64,000 nt of DNA from Antedon bifida. Its lineage: Eukaryota > Echinodermata > Crinoidea > Comatulida > Antedonidae. The DNA is taken from NCBI GenBank assembly GCA_963402885.1, contig OY727098.1, positions 12,200,717 to 12,264,716 of the forward strand, written 5' to 3'. The stretch's first letter is position 1, and each line of letters opens with the position of its first letter. This document shows, in pieces, positions 1 to 9,970 of the stretch. Position numbers and translations under genes: made by a program. Below the pieces are notes generated by a model. The model was not told where the DNA came from. It ran no database searches and was given only the letters and a program-made list of their open reading frames with translations.

Positions 1-1421
1 ATTTCTTCTTTGGCTTTACATTCGTGTTGGTTTGTACATTTCTGGCAATCAGACTCTGTTTGTGGTGAAGTAGACAACCCAGCGCAACTGTTGGCGTCCT
101 GTCTACAATTTCTGGCAATATGTCCTGTTTTTAAGCATCGGTAACATTTTGGAGGAGAGTTTGGCTTATGCATAGTTGAGGCTCTGCAATTTCTAGCTAG
201 GTGACCTACACGATGACATATAAAACAAGTTGGACTACGGAAACTAGAAGGGCTTTGTGATGAGGATGTACTGGGAACATTATTAGAGGAGAGTTGAGGA
301 GAATTTGGCTCTTTTTGTTTAAACTCTATTGGTTTACCAAATAATCCCCCACGAGCTTCCAAATATTGCTCCGCAATTTCAGCCATCGCTTGTATCGTTT
401 TCGGTTGACGTTCCCTTAGGAACAGAGCTAGGTCCTTCCCACACCCATCGGTAAACTGCTCTCGCAGCAATAAATCTTTTAACCCCTGAAAGGTTTTTTC
501 CCCCTCTGCTAGGTCAATCCACCTATCAAGATAATTGCTTATCCTCGCAGCAACTTGCGGGCCGCTTTCTCCGTATTCGGGCTTAGCTGTTCGTAACTTA
601 TGTCGAAATCCATCGGCGGTTAACTGAAACCGTTTTAGAAGAGCCAATTTCAACAGTTTGTAATCGTTAGCTTCAGCTGACGACAACCTGGAATAAACCT
701 CGAGAGCCTTCCCAGTTAGTAGGGCACTTAAGTTAACCGGCCACTCAATTTCTTTCCACTCCTGACTAGTCGCATACCGTTCAAACCTTTTCAGATAGGC
801 ATCTAGGTCATCTGTTCGATCATGGAAAGGGGGTAATTTAGGTTTACTGGCCTTAACCCGTGACTCAGGATTGGGTAATACTCTACCACCCGGCCGTGCC
901 CGATTCTTTTCTTGTTCTAATTGGATTTCTAACCTTCGCATTTCTATAAGATAGGCCTGATTCTCAGCTTCTTTCGCCCTTTCGTTTTCTCTCTCTTTTT
1001 CTTCACTCGCTCTTTTTCTCTCTGCTTCGTCCCTCTCTAGTACCTCTCTTCTCTCTCTCTCTTCCTTCTCTAGTGCCTCTCTTCTCTCTCTCTCTTCCTT
1101 CTCTAGTGCCTCTCTTCTCTCTCTCTCTTCCTTCTCTAGTGCCTCTCTTCTCTCTCTCTCTTCCTTCTCTAGTGCCTCTCTTCTCTCTCTCTCTTCCCTG
1201 TCTCTGTTTCGCTCCATTTCTTCTCTCTCCCTGTCCCTGTTTCGCTGTTTTTCTTCTCTCTCCCTGTTTCTCTCTTCTCTCTCTAGTGCTCTCTCTTCTC
1301 TCTCTCGTGCTCTCTCTTCTCTCTCTCTGGCAGCTTCCTCTCTCTTTTCCACAAACTCGCTTAATTCCACTCCATCTAACCCCAACGCTTTTCCTGCGTC
1401 AACAATTTTAGTGAGATCCAT
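1..1421 (-). CDS. gag: Gag polyprotein of a Gypsy/Ty3-like retrotransposon (C-terminal part missing)
   Basis: Structural protein expected to assemble the cytoplasmic particle that packages retrotransposon RNA. The frame starts at the ATG at 1421 (MDLTKIVDAGKALGL) and runs 473 codons to the window edge without a stop. Domains seen: residues ~20-172, a highly charged Glu/Arg coiled coil including an 11-residue tandem repeat; ~190-355, the capsid-like core, opening with KPKLPPFHDR and containing FERYATSQEWKEIEWPVNL; ~272-355, a segment (FRHKL...YLDRWIDL...LLLREQF...LFLRERQPKT) like the Gag region from which vertebrate SCAN domains derive; ~356-398, a Ser/Pro-rich linker; CCHC knuckles at 399-412 (CFICHRVGHLARNC) and 426-439 (CYRCLKTGHIARNC). 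A further Cys/His cluster (C459, C462, H466, C468) follows. The ATG lies just after the leader and no upstream in-frame start was seen. Whether gag is fused to pol cannot be seen. Confidence 0.93.
   Translation of the reverse strand, partial: MDLTKIVDAGKALGLDGVELSEFVEKREEAAREREERAREREERALEREERNREREEKQRNRDREREEMERNRDREERERREALEKEERERREALEKEERERREALEKEERERREALEKEERERREVLERDEAERKRASEEKERENERAKEAENQAYLIEMRRLEIQLEQEKNRARPGGRVLPNPESRVKASKPKLPPFHDRTDDLDAYLKRFERYATSQEWKEIEWPVNLSALLTGKALEVYSRLSSAEANDYKLLKLALLKRFQLTADGFRHKLRTAKPEYGESGPQVAARISNYLDRWIDLAEGEKTFQGLKDLLLREQFTDGCGKDLALFLRERQPKTIQAMAEIAEQYLEARGGLFGKPIEFKQKEPNSPQLSSNNVPSTSSSQSPSSFRSPTCFICHRVGHLARNCRASTMHKPNSPPKCYRCLKTGHIARNCRQDANSCAGLSTSPQTESDCQKCTNQHECKAKEE
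1036..1200 (-). repeat. 33-bp in-frame minisatellite inside gag (5 copies)
   Basis: Five copies start at 1036, 1069, 1102, 1135 and 1168. They are nearly identical: the first has TAC where the others have TGC, and the last has a changed end. The 33-bp period is 11 codons, so copy number can change without a frameshift. Each unit encodes a Glu/Arg-rich stretch (ERE-ERR-EALEKE type) within the predicted coiled coil. Looser CTCTCT-rich sequence continues to about 1330. Confidence 0.9.
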
Positions 1422-1558
1422 TTCTTAAGAAAAAAAAAATATATATATATATAAGTATCCAATATAAGTATACAGTATGCCAATAATATGGCAAATAGAC
1501 AATCCAAGAATCACGTACAATTGTTTCATCTACCAATGTTCACGCTAGGTTACAAAGT
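1422..1558 (-). other. Retrotransposon leader between primer-binding site and gag
   Basis: About 137 bases separate the primer-binding site from the gag ATG on the minus strand. No reading frame of note was seen. The stretch includes a poly(A) run and an (AT)n run next to the start codon. A packaging signal would be expected here, but nothing specific is recognisable. Confidence 0.6.
1440..1453. repeat. (AT)n microsatellite
   Basis: About seven AT dinucleotides follow a run of A residues, just upstream of the gag start. Confidence 0.85.
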
Positions 1559-1576
1559 TTCCCGGACGAGCCCCCA
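1559..1576 (-). other. Primer-binding site, complementary to tRNA-Pro 3' end
   Basis: On the minus strand this reads TGGGGGCTCGTCCGGGAA. It agrees at 17 of 18 positions, from memory, with the classical tRNA-Pro primer-binding site used by many gammaretroviruses and some LTR retrotransposons. It lies 4 bases (TTTA on the minus strand) after the LTR end, where minus-strand DNA synthesis would be primed. Its position fixes the 3' boundary of the LTR. Confidence 0.88.
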
Positions 1577-1719
1577 TAAATGTCACACAGCCGCAATTAC
1601 GGCTCTTTCGGACATGTAATTGCTGGTAACCAACGGTGAACAACGGTAAATAGCCACAACTGTACACATATAAATGTAAAAAGTAAAATTTAATAATAAT
1701 CTTCGACAACCAATTCTTT

Positions 1720-1727
1720 CTTTTATA
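1720..1727 (-). promoter_or_regulatory. Candidate TATA box of the LTR promoter
   Basis: The minus strand reads TATAAAAG, about 140 bases before the LTR 3' end. Transcription starting ~30 bases downstream would leave roughly 100 bases of R-U5. An ATTAAA at about 1687-1692 (minus) could be a variant poly(A) signal. In such AT-rich DNA a TATA-like word is weak evidence. Confidence 0.4.
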
Positions 1728-2352
1728 ATTCAAACCCCCAAAAAAAAACCCACAAAAAAAACCCAACCAATTCTCAAACAATGATACAGTATTCTATTCC
1801 CCACACACTTTATGCAATTCCCCAAATTTCCCAATCCTTCCAAACAAAATATCAACAATCTTCTTATTTTTAAATAAATCCCCGAAACCCCCCCTTTCAA
1901 ATACAATAATATCACAAAATGGATAATTAAACAATAATAAATGTCCACAATATCGTTCCTTCTTGCCTTCTCTCCTACGCTGACACAAAACAAATTAGAA
2001 AGATAAAAGTTAAAACGATTCTGCAAATAAACAACTCCCACGCCTCAATTATAATTCTTCCTATTTTCTGACATATAAATAAATCAAATATAAAGTTAAA
2101 ATGTTTCTTGATGTCGTTCTGTCCTGCAATCCGCTCCCCGACCAATTATTTCTTTCTCCTTTTCCACGTAAAATAATATCAGTATCAATCCAGTTACTCT
2201 TCAATATTTCCAAACAATTCTTTCCATGCAACAACTTCTGCTGTTTCCAACAGTTATTTCTTCCGTCAATTTACATACACAATTTCAATTAATCCTCAGT
2301 AATCTCAACAATTAACAGTTCTACATTTAAGTACAGCCTTATAGTATTACTT

Positions 2353-2506
2353 CCAACTCACAATTTATTAACTTCATGTATATCACTTTACTTCCTTTCT
2401 GCTTCAGCTCTATATCACCATAATTATCTCCAACTCACAATTTATTAACTTCATGTATATCTCTTTATTTCCTTTCTGCTTCAGCTCTATTTCACCATAA
2501 TTCAAT
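2353..2506 (-). repeat. 77-bp tandem duplication within the LTR
   Basis: Copies begin at CCAACTCACAATTTATTAAC at 2353 and 2430. They differ at only a few bases (for example ATCACTTTACTT against CTCTTTATTT, and TATATCACC against TATTTCACC). Direct duplications in U3 often carry enhancer sites, but no specific factor site is identified here. Confidence 0.9.
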
Positions 2507-2662
2507 TACTTCTTCTCCTGCACGTCTTAGTTTCTCATATCAATATTCACTTATCCCTTTCTGGCTTAACATAACATAGCCCTCCTTCTCTGTCTCCTCT
2601 CAATTTCCATCTACCTCAAAATTCCCTCAATTTTCCACATATCACCACCTTATCCTTCTCCA

Positions 2663-2714
2663 CCAATCAGCAACTCACACACTAACTTAACTCTTATACC
2701 TCTCCTCCAATCAG
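2663..2714 (-). promoter_or_regulatory. Pair of inverted CCAAT boxes in U3
   Basis: CCAATCAG occurs at 2663-2670 and 2707-2714, 44 bases apart and in similar pyrimidine-rich context. On the transcribed (minus) strand each reads CTGATTGG, an inverted CCAAT box of the NF-Y type. They are about 150-210 bases from the LTR 5' end, so within U3. Function is inferred from the motif only. Confidence 0.45.
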
Positions 2715-3724
2715 CAAACACCACACAATCCTTCTCTGCAACACAAAAACTCTGCTCCACTGGCTTCACACAATAGCTTCCTAAAACAAAAGAAAGGTTC
2801 AAATAGTGAAAACAAAAGGAAAAGTAAGAATGACTTGCAAAATATATACACAACTTTATGTCACTTGTGACAGTCGTATTTAAAAACGTTTTAGACCATT
2901 TTGAGCATTTCGACAAAACTTGTTAACATAAAAACATCAAAGTGTACAGAATAGCTTCAAATCGCATTTGGAGACGTTTTAGACCATTTTATGATTTTCG
3001 AAAAAACTTGTTAACATAAAAACACCAAAGTGCTTAGAATAGCTTCAAATCGCATTTGGAGACGTTTTAGACCATTTTGTGATTTTCGAAAAAACTTGGT
3101 TACACAAAAACATCAAAGTGCTTAAAATCTCATTATAAACCGTTTTAGACCATTTTGAGCAATTCGATAAAACTTTTCAAACAAAAACATCAAAGAGCAC
3201 AAAATAGCTTAATATCGTATTTAAAAACGTTTTAGACCATTTTGTGATTTTCGAAAAAACTTGTTAACATAAAAACACCAAAGTGCTTAGAATAGCTTCA
3301 AATCTTATTTGGAGACGTTTTAGACTATTTTGTGATTTTCGAAAAAATTTGGTTACACAAAAACATCAAAGTGCTTAAAATCACATTAGAAACCGTTTTA
3401 GACCATTTTGAGGATTTTGATAAAACTTTTCTCACAAAAACATCAAAGAGCACAAAATAGCTTAATATCGTATTTAAAAACGTTTTAGACCATTTTGAGC
3501 ATTTCGACAAAAAATTTTCACACAAAACATCAAAGTATACAGAATAGCTTCAAATCGCATTTGGAGACGTTTTAGACCATTGTGTGATTTTCGAAAAAAC
3601 TTGTTAACATAAAAACACCAAAGTGCTAAGAATAACTTCAAATCTCATTTAGAGACGTTATAGACCATTTTGTGATTTTCGAAAAAACTTGTCAACATAA
3701 AAACACCAAAATGCTTAGAATAGC

Positions 3725-4035
3725 TTCAAATCGCATTTGGAGACGTTTTAGACCATTTTGTGATTTTCGAAAAAACTTGGTTACACAAAAACATCAAAGT
3801 GCTTAAAATCTTATTAGAAACCGTTTTAGACCATTTTGAAAAAAATTTTCACACAAAACATCAAAGTGTGCAGAATAGCTTCAAATCGCATTTGGAGACG
3901 TTTTAGACCATTTTGTGATTTTCGAAAAAACTTGGTTACACAAAAACATCAAAGTGCTTAAAATCTTATTAGAAACCGTTTTAGACCATTTTGAAAAAAA
4001 TTTTCACACAAAACATCAAAGTGTGCAGAATAGCT
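3725..4035 (-). repeat. Two tandem copies of a ~155-bp unit with a deletion-fused monomer
   Basis: The fused joint CCATTTTGAAAAAAATTTTC occurs at about 3831 and 3986, 155 bp apart. It lacks the GCATTTCGAC segment normally found between CCATTTTGA and the following A/T run. Both copies carry the same deletion, so the deletion came first and the two-monomer unit was duplicated afterwards. Confidence 0.8.
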
Positions 4036-7000
4036 TCAAATCGCATTTGGAGACGTTTTAGACCATTTTGTGATTTTCGAAAAAACTTGTTAACATAAAA
4101 ACACCAAAGTGCTTAGAATAGCTTCAAATCGCATTTGGAGACGTTTTAGACCATTTTGTGATTTTCGAAAAAACTTGGTTACACAAAAACATCAAAGTGC
4201 TTAAAATCTCATTATAAACCGTTTTAGACCATTTTGAGCAATTCGATAAAACTTTTCACACAAAAACATCAAAGAGCACAAAATAGCTTAATATCGTATT
4301 TAAAAACGTTTTAGACCATTTTGTGATTTTCGAAAAAACTTGTTAACATAAAAACACCAAAGTGCTTAGAATAGCTTCAAATCTTATTTGGAGACGTTTT
4401 AGACTATTTTGTGATTTTCGAAAAAATTTGGTTACACAAAAACATCAAAGTGCTTAAAATCACATTATAAACCGTTTTAGACCATTTTGAGGATTTCGAT
4501 AAAACTTTTCTCACAAAAACATCAAAGTGCACAAAATAGCTTAATATCGTATTTAAAAACGTTTTAGACCATTTTTAGCATTTCGACAAAAATTTTTCAC
4601 ACAAAACATCAAAGTGTACAGAATAGCTTCAAATCGCATTTGGAGACGTTTTAGACCATTGTGTGATTTTCGAAAAAACTTGTTAACATAAAAACACCAA
4701 AGTGCTAAGAATAATTGAAATCTCATTTAGAGGCGTTATAGACCATTTTGTGATTTTCGAAAAAACTTGTCAACATAAAAACACCAAAGTGCTTAGAATA
4801 GCTTTAAATCGCATTTGGAGACGTTTTAGACCATTTTGTGATTTTCGAAAAAACTTGGTTACACAAAAACATCAAAGTGCTTAAAAACTCATTAAAAACC
4901 GTTTTAGACCATTTTGAAAATTTCGATAAAACTTTACACACAAAAACATCAAAGAGCACAAAATAGCTTAATATCGTATTTAAAAACGTTTTAGACCATT
5001 TTGAGCATTTCGACAAAAATTTTTCACACAAAACACCAAAGTGCTAAGAATAACTTCAAATCTCATTTAGAGACGTTATAGACCATTTTGTGAATTTCGA
5101 AAAAACTTGTCAACATAAAAACACCAACGTGCTTAGAATAGCTTCAAATCGCATTTGGAGACGTTTTAGACCATTTTGTGATTTTCGAAAAAACTTGTCA
5201 ACATAAAAACACCAAAGTGCTTAGAATAGCTTTAAATCGCATTTGGAGACGTTTTAGACCATTTTGTGATTTCGAAAAAACTTGTCAACATAAAAACACC
5301 AAAGTGCTTAGAATAGCTTTAAATCGCATTTGGAGACGTTTTAGACCATTTTGTGATTTTCGAAAAAACTTGGTTACAGAAAAACATCAAAGTGCTTAAA
5401 ATCTCATTACAAACCGTTTTAGACCATTTTGAGCATTTCGACAAAAATTTTTCACACAAAACATCAAAGTGTGCAGAATAGCTTCAAATCGCATTTGGAG
5501 ACGTTTTAGACCATTTTGTGATTTTCGAAAAAACTTGTTAACATAAAAACATCAAAGTGTACAGAATAGCTTCAAATCGCATTTGGAGACGTTTTAGACC
5601 ATTTTGTGATTTTCGAAAAAATTTGGTTACACAAAAACATCAAAGTGCTTAAAATCACATTAGAAACCGTTTTAGACCATTTTGAGCATTTCGATAAAAC
5701 TTTTCACACAAAAAAATAAAGAGCACAAAATAGCTTAATATCGTATTTAAAAACGTTTTAGACCATTTTGAGAATTTCGACAAAAATGTTTCACACAAAA
5801 CATCAAAGTGTGCAGAATAGCTTCAAATCGCATTTGGAGGCGTTTTAGACCATTGTGTGATTTTCGAAAAAACTTGTTAACATAAAAACACCAAAGTGCT
5901 AAGAATAACTTCAAATCTCATTTAGAGACGTTATAGACTATTTTGTGATTTTCGAAAAAACTTGTCAACATAAAAACACCAAAGTGCTTAGAATAGCTTT
6001 AAATCGCATTTGGAAACGTTTTAGACCATTTTGTGATTTTCGAAAAAACTTGGTTACACAAAAACATCAAAGTGCTTAAAAACTCATTAAAAACCGTTTT
6101 AGACCATTTTGAAAATTTCGATAAAACTTTACACACAAAAACATCAAAGAGCACAAAATAGCTTAATATCGTATTTAAAAACGTTTTAGACCATTTTGAG
6201 CATTTCGACAAAAATTTTTCACACAAAACATCAAAGTGTACAGAATAGCTTCAAATCGCATTTGGAGACGTTTTAGACCATTGTGTGATTTTCGAAAAAA
6301 CTTGTTAACATAAAAACACCAAAGTGCTAAGAATAACTTCAAATCTCATTTAGAGACGTTATAGACCATTTTGTGATTTTCGAAAAAACTTGTCAACATA
6401 AAAACACAAAAGTGCTTAGAATAGCTTCAAATCGCATTTGGAAACGTTTTAGACCATTTTGTGATTTTCGAAAAAACTTGGTTACACAAAAACATCAAAA
6501 TGCTTAAAATCTTATTAGAAACCGTTTTAGACCATTTTGAGCATTTCAATAAAACTTTTCACACATAAACATCAAAGAGCACAAAATAGCTTAATATCGT
6601 ATTTAAAAACGTTTTAGACCATTTTCAGCATTTCGACAAAAATTTTTCACACAAAACATCAAAGTGTGAAGAATAGCTTCAAATCGCATTTGGAGACGTT
6701 TTAGACCATTTTGTGATTTTCGAAAAAACTTGTTAACATAAAAACACCAAAGTGCTTAGAATAGCTTCAAATCGCATTTGGAGACGTTTTAGACCATTTT
6801 GTGATTTTCGAAAAAACTTGTCAACATAAAAGCACCAAAGTGCTTAGAATAGCTTTAAATCGCATTTGGAGACGTTTTAGACCATTTTGTGATTTTCGAA
6901 AAAACTTGTTAACATAAAAACACAAAAGTGTTTAGAATAGCTTCAAATCTTATTTGGAGACGTTTTAGACCATTTTGTGCATTTCGATGAAACTTGGTTA

Positions 7001-7275
7001 CACAAAAACATCAAACTGCTTGTAAAAATCACATTATAAACCGTTTTAGTCCATTTTGAGCATTTCGATAACACTTTTCACACAAAAACATCAAAGAGCA
7101 CAAAATAGCATAATATCGTATTTAAAAACGTTTTAGAGCATTTTGAGCATTTCGTCAAAAAATTTTCACACAAAACATCAAAGTGCTAAGAATAACTTCA
7201 AATCTCATTTAGAGACGTTATAGACCATTTTGTGATTTTCGAAAAAACTTGTCAACATAAAAACACAAAAGTGCT

Positions 7276-7803
7276 TAGAATAGCTTCAAATCGCATTTGG
7301 AGACGTTTTAGACCATTTTGTGATTTTCGAAAAAACTTGGTTACACAAAAACATCAAAGTACTTAAAATTTTATTAGAAACCGTTTTAGACCATTTTGAG
7401 CATTTCGATAAAACTTTTCACACAAAAAAATAAAGAGCACAAAATAGCTTAATATCGTATTTAAAAACGTTTTAGACCATTTTGAGAATTTCGACAAAAA
7501 TGTTTCACACAAAACATCAAAGTGTGCAGAATAGCTTCAAATCGCATTTGGAGACGTTTTAGACCATTTTGTGATTTTCGAAAAAACTTGGTTACACAAA
7601 AACATCAAAGTACTTAAAATTTTATTAGAAACCGTTTTAGACCATTTTGAGCATTTCGATAAAACTTTTCACACAAAAAAATAAAGAGCACAAAATAGCT
7701 TAATATCGTATTTAAAAACGTTTTAGACCATTTTGAGAATTTCGACAAAAATGTTTCACACAAAACATCAAAGTGTGCAGAATAGCTTCAAATCGCATTT
7801 GGA
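7276..7803 (-). repeat. 251-bp tandem duplication (three monomers) in the left block
   Basis: Copies start near 7276 and 7527. They share the private word AGTACTTAAAATTTTATTAG (at about 7359 and 7610) and the shortened CACACAAAAAAATAAAGAGC. No difference was seen between the copies by eye. Confidence 0.85.
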
Positions 7804-9947
7804 GGCGTTTTAGACCATTGTGTGATTTTCGAAAAAACTTGTTAACATAAAAACACCAAAGTGCTAAGAATAACTTCAAATCTCATTTAGAGACGTTATA
7901 GACCATTTTGTGATTTTCGAAAAAACTTGTCAACATAAAAACACAAAAGTGCTTAGAATAGCTTCAAATCGCATTTGGAAATGTTTTAGACCATTTTGTG
8001 ATTTTCGAAAAAACTTGGTTACACAAAAACATCAAAGTGCTTAAAATCTTATTAGAAACCGTTTTAGACCATTTTGAGCATTTCGATAAAACTTTTCACA
8101 CGAAAAAATAAAGAGCACAAAATAGCTTAATATCGTATTTAAAAACGTTTTAGACCATTTTGAGAATTTCGACAAAAATGTTTCACACAAAACATCAAAG
8201 TGTGCAGAATAGCTTCAAATCGCATTTGGAGACGTTATAGACCATTTTGTGATTTTCGAAAAAACTTGTCAACATAAAAACACCAAAGTGCTTAGAATAG
8301 CTTCAAATCGCATTTGGAAACGTTTTAGACCATTTTGTGATTTTCGAAAAAACTTGGTTACACAAAAACATCAAAATGCTTAAAATCTAATTAGAAACCG
8401 TTTTAGACCATTTTGAGCATTTCAATAAAACTTTTCACACAAAAACATCAAAGAGCACAAAATAGCTTAATATCGTATTTAAAAACGTTTTAGACCATTT
8501 TCAGCATTTCGACAAAAATTTTTCACACAAAACATCAAAGTGTGAAGAATAGCTTCAAATCGCATTTGGAGACGTTTTAGACCATTTTGTGATTTTCGAA
8601 AAAACTTGTTAACATAAAAACACCAAAGTGCTTAGAATAGCTTCAAATCGCATTTGGAGACGTTTTAGACCATTTTGTGATTTTCGAAAAAACTTGTCAA
8701 CATAAAAGCACCAAAGTGCTTAGAATAGCTTTAAATCGCATTTGGAGACGTTTTAGACCATTTTGTGATTTTCGAAAAAACTTGTCAACATAAAAACACC
8801 AAAGTGCTTAGAATAGCTTTAAATCGCATTTGGAGACGTTTTAGACCATTTTGTGATTTTCGAAAAAACTTGGTTACAGAAAAACATCAAAGTGCTTAAA
8901 ATCTCATTAGAAACGGTTTTAGACCATTTTGAGCAATTCGATAATACTTTTCACACAAAAACATCAAAGAGCACAAAATAGCTTAATATCGTATTTAAAA
9001 ACGTTTTAGACCATTTTGAGCATTTCGACAAAAATTTTTCACACAAAACATTAAAGTGTGCAGAATAGCTTCAAATCGCATTTGGAGACGTTTTAGACCA
9101 TTTTGTGATTTTCGAAAAAACTTGTTAACATAAAAACACAAAAGTGCTTAGAATAGCTTTAAATCGCATTTGGAGACGTTTTAGACAATTTTGTGATTTT
9201 CGAAAAAACTTGTTAACATAAAAACACCAAAGTGTTTAGAATAGCTTCAAATCTTATTTGGAGACGTTTTAGACCACTTTGTGCATTTCGATGAAACTTG
9301 GTTACACAAAAACATCAAAGTGCTTGTAAAAATCACATTATAAACCGTTTTAGACCATTTTGAGAATTTCGATAACACTTTTCACACAAAAACATCAAAG
9401 AGCACAAAATAGCATAATATCGTATTTAAAAACGTTTTAGAGTATTTTGAGCATTTCGTCAAAAATTTTTCACACAAAACATCAAAGTGTACAGAATACC
9501 TTCAAATCGCATTTGGAGACGTTTTAGACCATTTTGTGATTTTCGAAAAAACTTGTTAACATAAAAACACCAAAGTGCTAAGAATAACTTCAAATCTCAT
9601 TTAGAGACGTTATAGACCATTTTGTGATTTTCGAAAAAACTTGTCAACATAAAAACACAAAAGTGCTTAGAATAGCTTCAAATCGCATTTGGAGACGTTT
9701 TAGACCATTTTGTGATTTTCGAAAAAACTTGGTTACACAAAAACATCAAAGTGCTTAAAATCTTATTAGAAACCGTTTTAGACCATTTTGAGCATTTCGA
9801 TAAAACTTTTCACACAAAAAAATAAAGAGCACAAAATAGCTTAATATCGTATTTAAAAACGTTTTAGACCATTTTGAGAATTTCGACAAAAATGTTTCAC
9901 ACAAAACATCAAAGTCTGCAGAATAGCTTCAAATCCCATTTGGAGAC

Positions 9948-9970
9948 GTTTTAGACCAAGTTTATAATGA
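9948..9970. other. Satellite inversion junction (head to head)
   Basis: Left of the junction the satellite reads CGTTTTAGACCA. From 9961 it reads TTTATAATGAGATTTTAAGC, which is the opposite orientation. Only the two bases AG at 9959-9960 are ambiguous. No foreign sequence, target duplication or mobile element lies at the joint, so this is a bare inversion breakpoint between two monomers of different class. Confidence 0.95.

Larger units (their letters stand above)
1..2873 (-). mobile_element. LTR retrotransposon, Gypsy/Ty3-like, 5' portion (continues off the left edge)
   Basis: Read on the minus strand, the order is 5' LTR (2873-1581), a 4-base gap, a tRNA-Pro primer-binding site, a ~137-base leader, then gag from 1421. 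This is the canonical order of an LTR retroelement. Protease, reverse transcriptase, RNase H, integrase and the 3' LTR are not in the window, so completeness cannot be judged. The right end abuts satellite sequence within one or two bases, so the element inserted into the satellite, and satellite is expected on its other side. Superfamily assignment rests on Gag: a SCAN-like capsid region followed by two CCHC knuckles is known from Gmr1-like Gypsy elements. The gag frame is open for all 473 visible codons, which suggests a fairly young copy. Confidence 0.9.
1581..2873 (-). mobile_element. 5' long terminal repeat (1,293 bp)
   Basis: On the minus strand the segment begins TGTCACAAGTGACA and ends TGTGTGACA, giving a perfect 7-bp terminal inverted repeat (TGTCACA/TGTGACA) with the usual TG...CA ends. 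The 3' end is 4 bases from the primer-binding site and the 5' end abuts satellite sequence. It is very AT-rich and pyrimidine-rich on the plus strand, with a 77-bp tandem duplication, two inverted CCAAT boxes and a TATA-like box. Several open frames of 60-103 codons occur here but look like chance frames in AT-rich DNA. The partner LTR is outside the window, so the boundaries are inferred from one copy. Confidence 0.85.
2874..9958 (-). repeat. Satellite array, left block (inverted orientation)
   Basis: About 7.1 kb of head-to-tail monomers, defined as minus strand because the box AAAATGGTCTAAAACG reads on that strand (CGTTTTAGACCATTTT on plus). Monomers are ~78-88 bp and of the same classes as in the right block. 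The block starts inside a monomer at the LTR edge (TCGTATTTAAAAACG from 2875). It is more scrambled than the right array. Local duplications are recognisable with offsets of about 1,079 bp (3.3/4.4 kb), 1,195 bp (4.8/6.0 kb) and 251 bp (7.3/7.5 kb). Open frames of 60-75 codons are by-products of the repeat. Confidence 0.97.

Noticed and set aside
1073..1411. Plus-strand open frame of 112 codons, rich in Leu, Ser and Pro
   Set aside because: It is the antisense of the repetitive coiled-coil part of gag; its composition follows from the CTCTCT repeat.
1545..2292. Several open frames of 63-103 codons in the LTR
   Set aside because: They have AT-driven composition (Phe, Ile, Asn), overlap each other, have no domain pattern, and lie in LTR DNA whose boundaries are independently defined.
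2650..2916. 88-codon minus-strand frame crossing from satellite into the LTR
   Set aside because: It spans the insertion boundary, so it is a chance fusion of two non-coding sequences.
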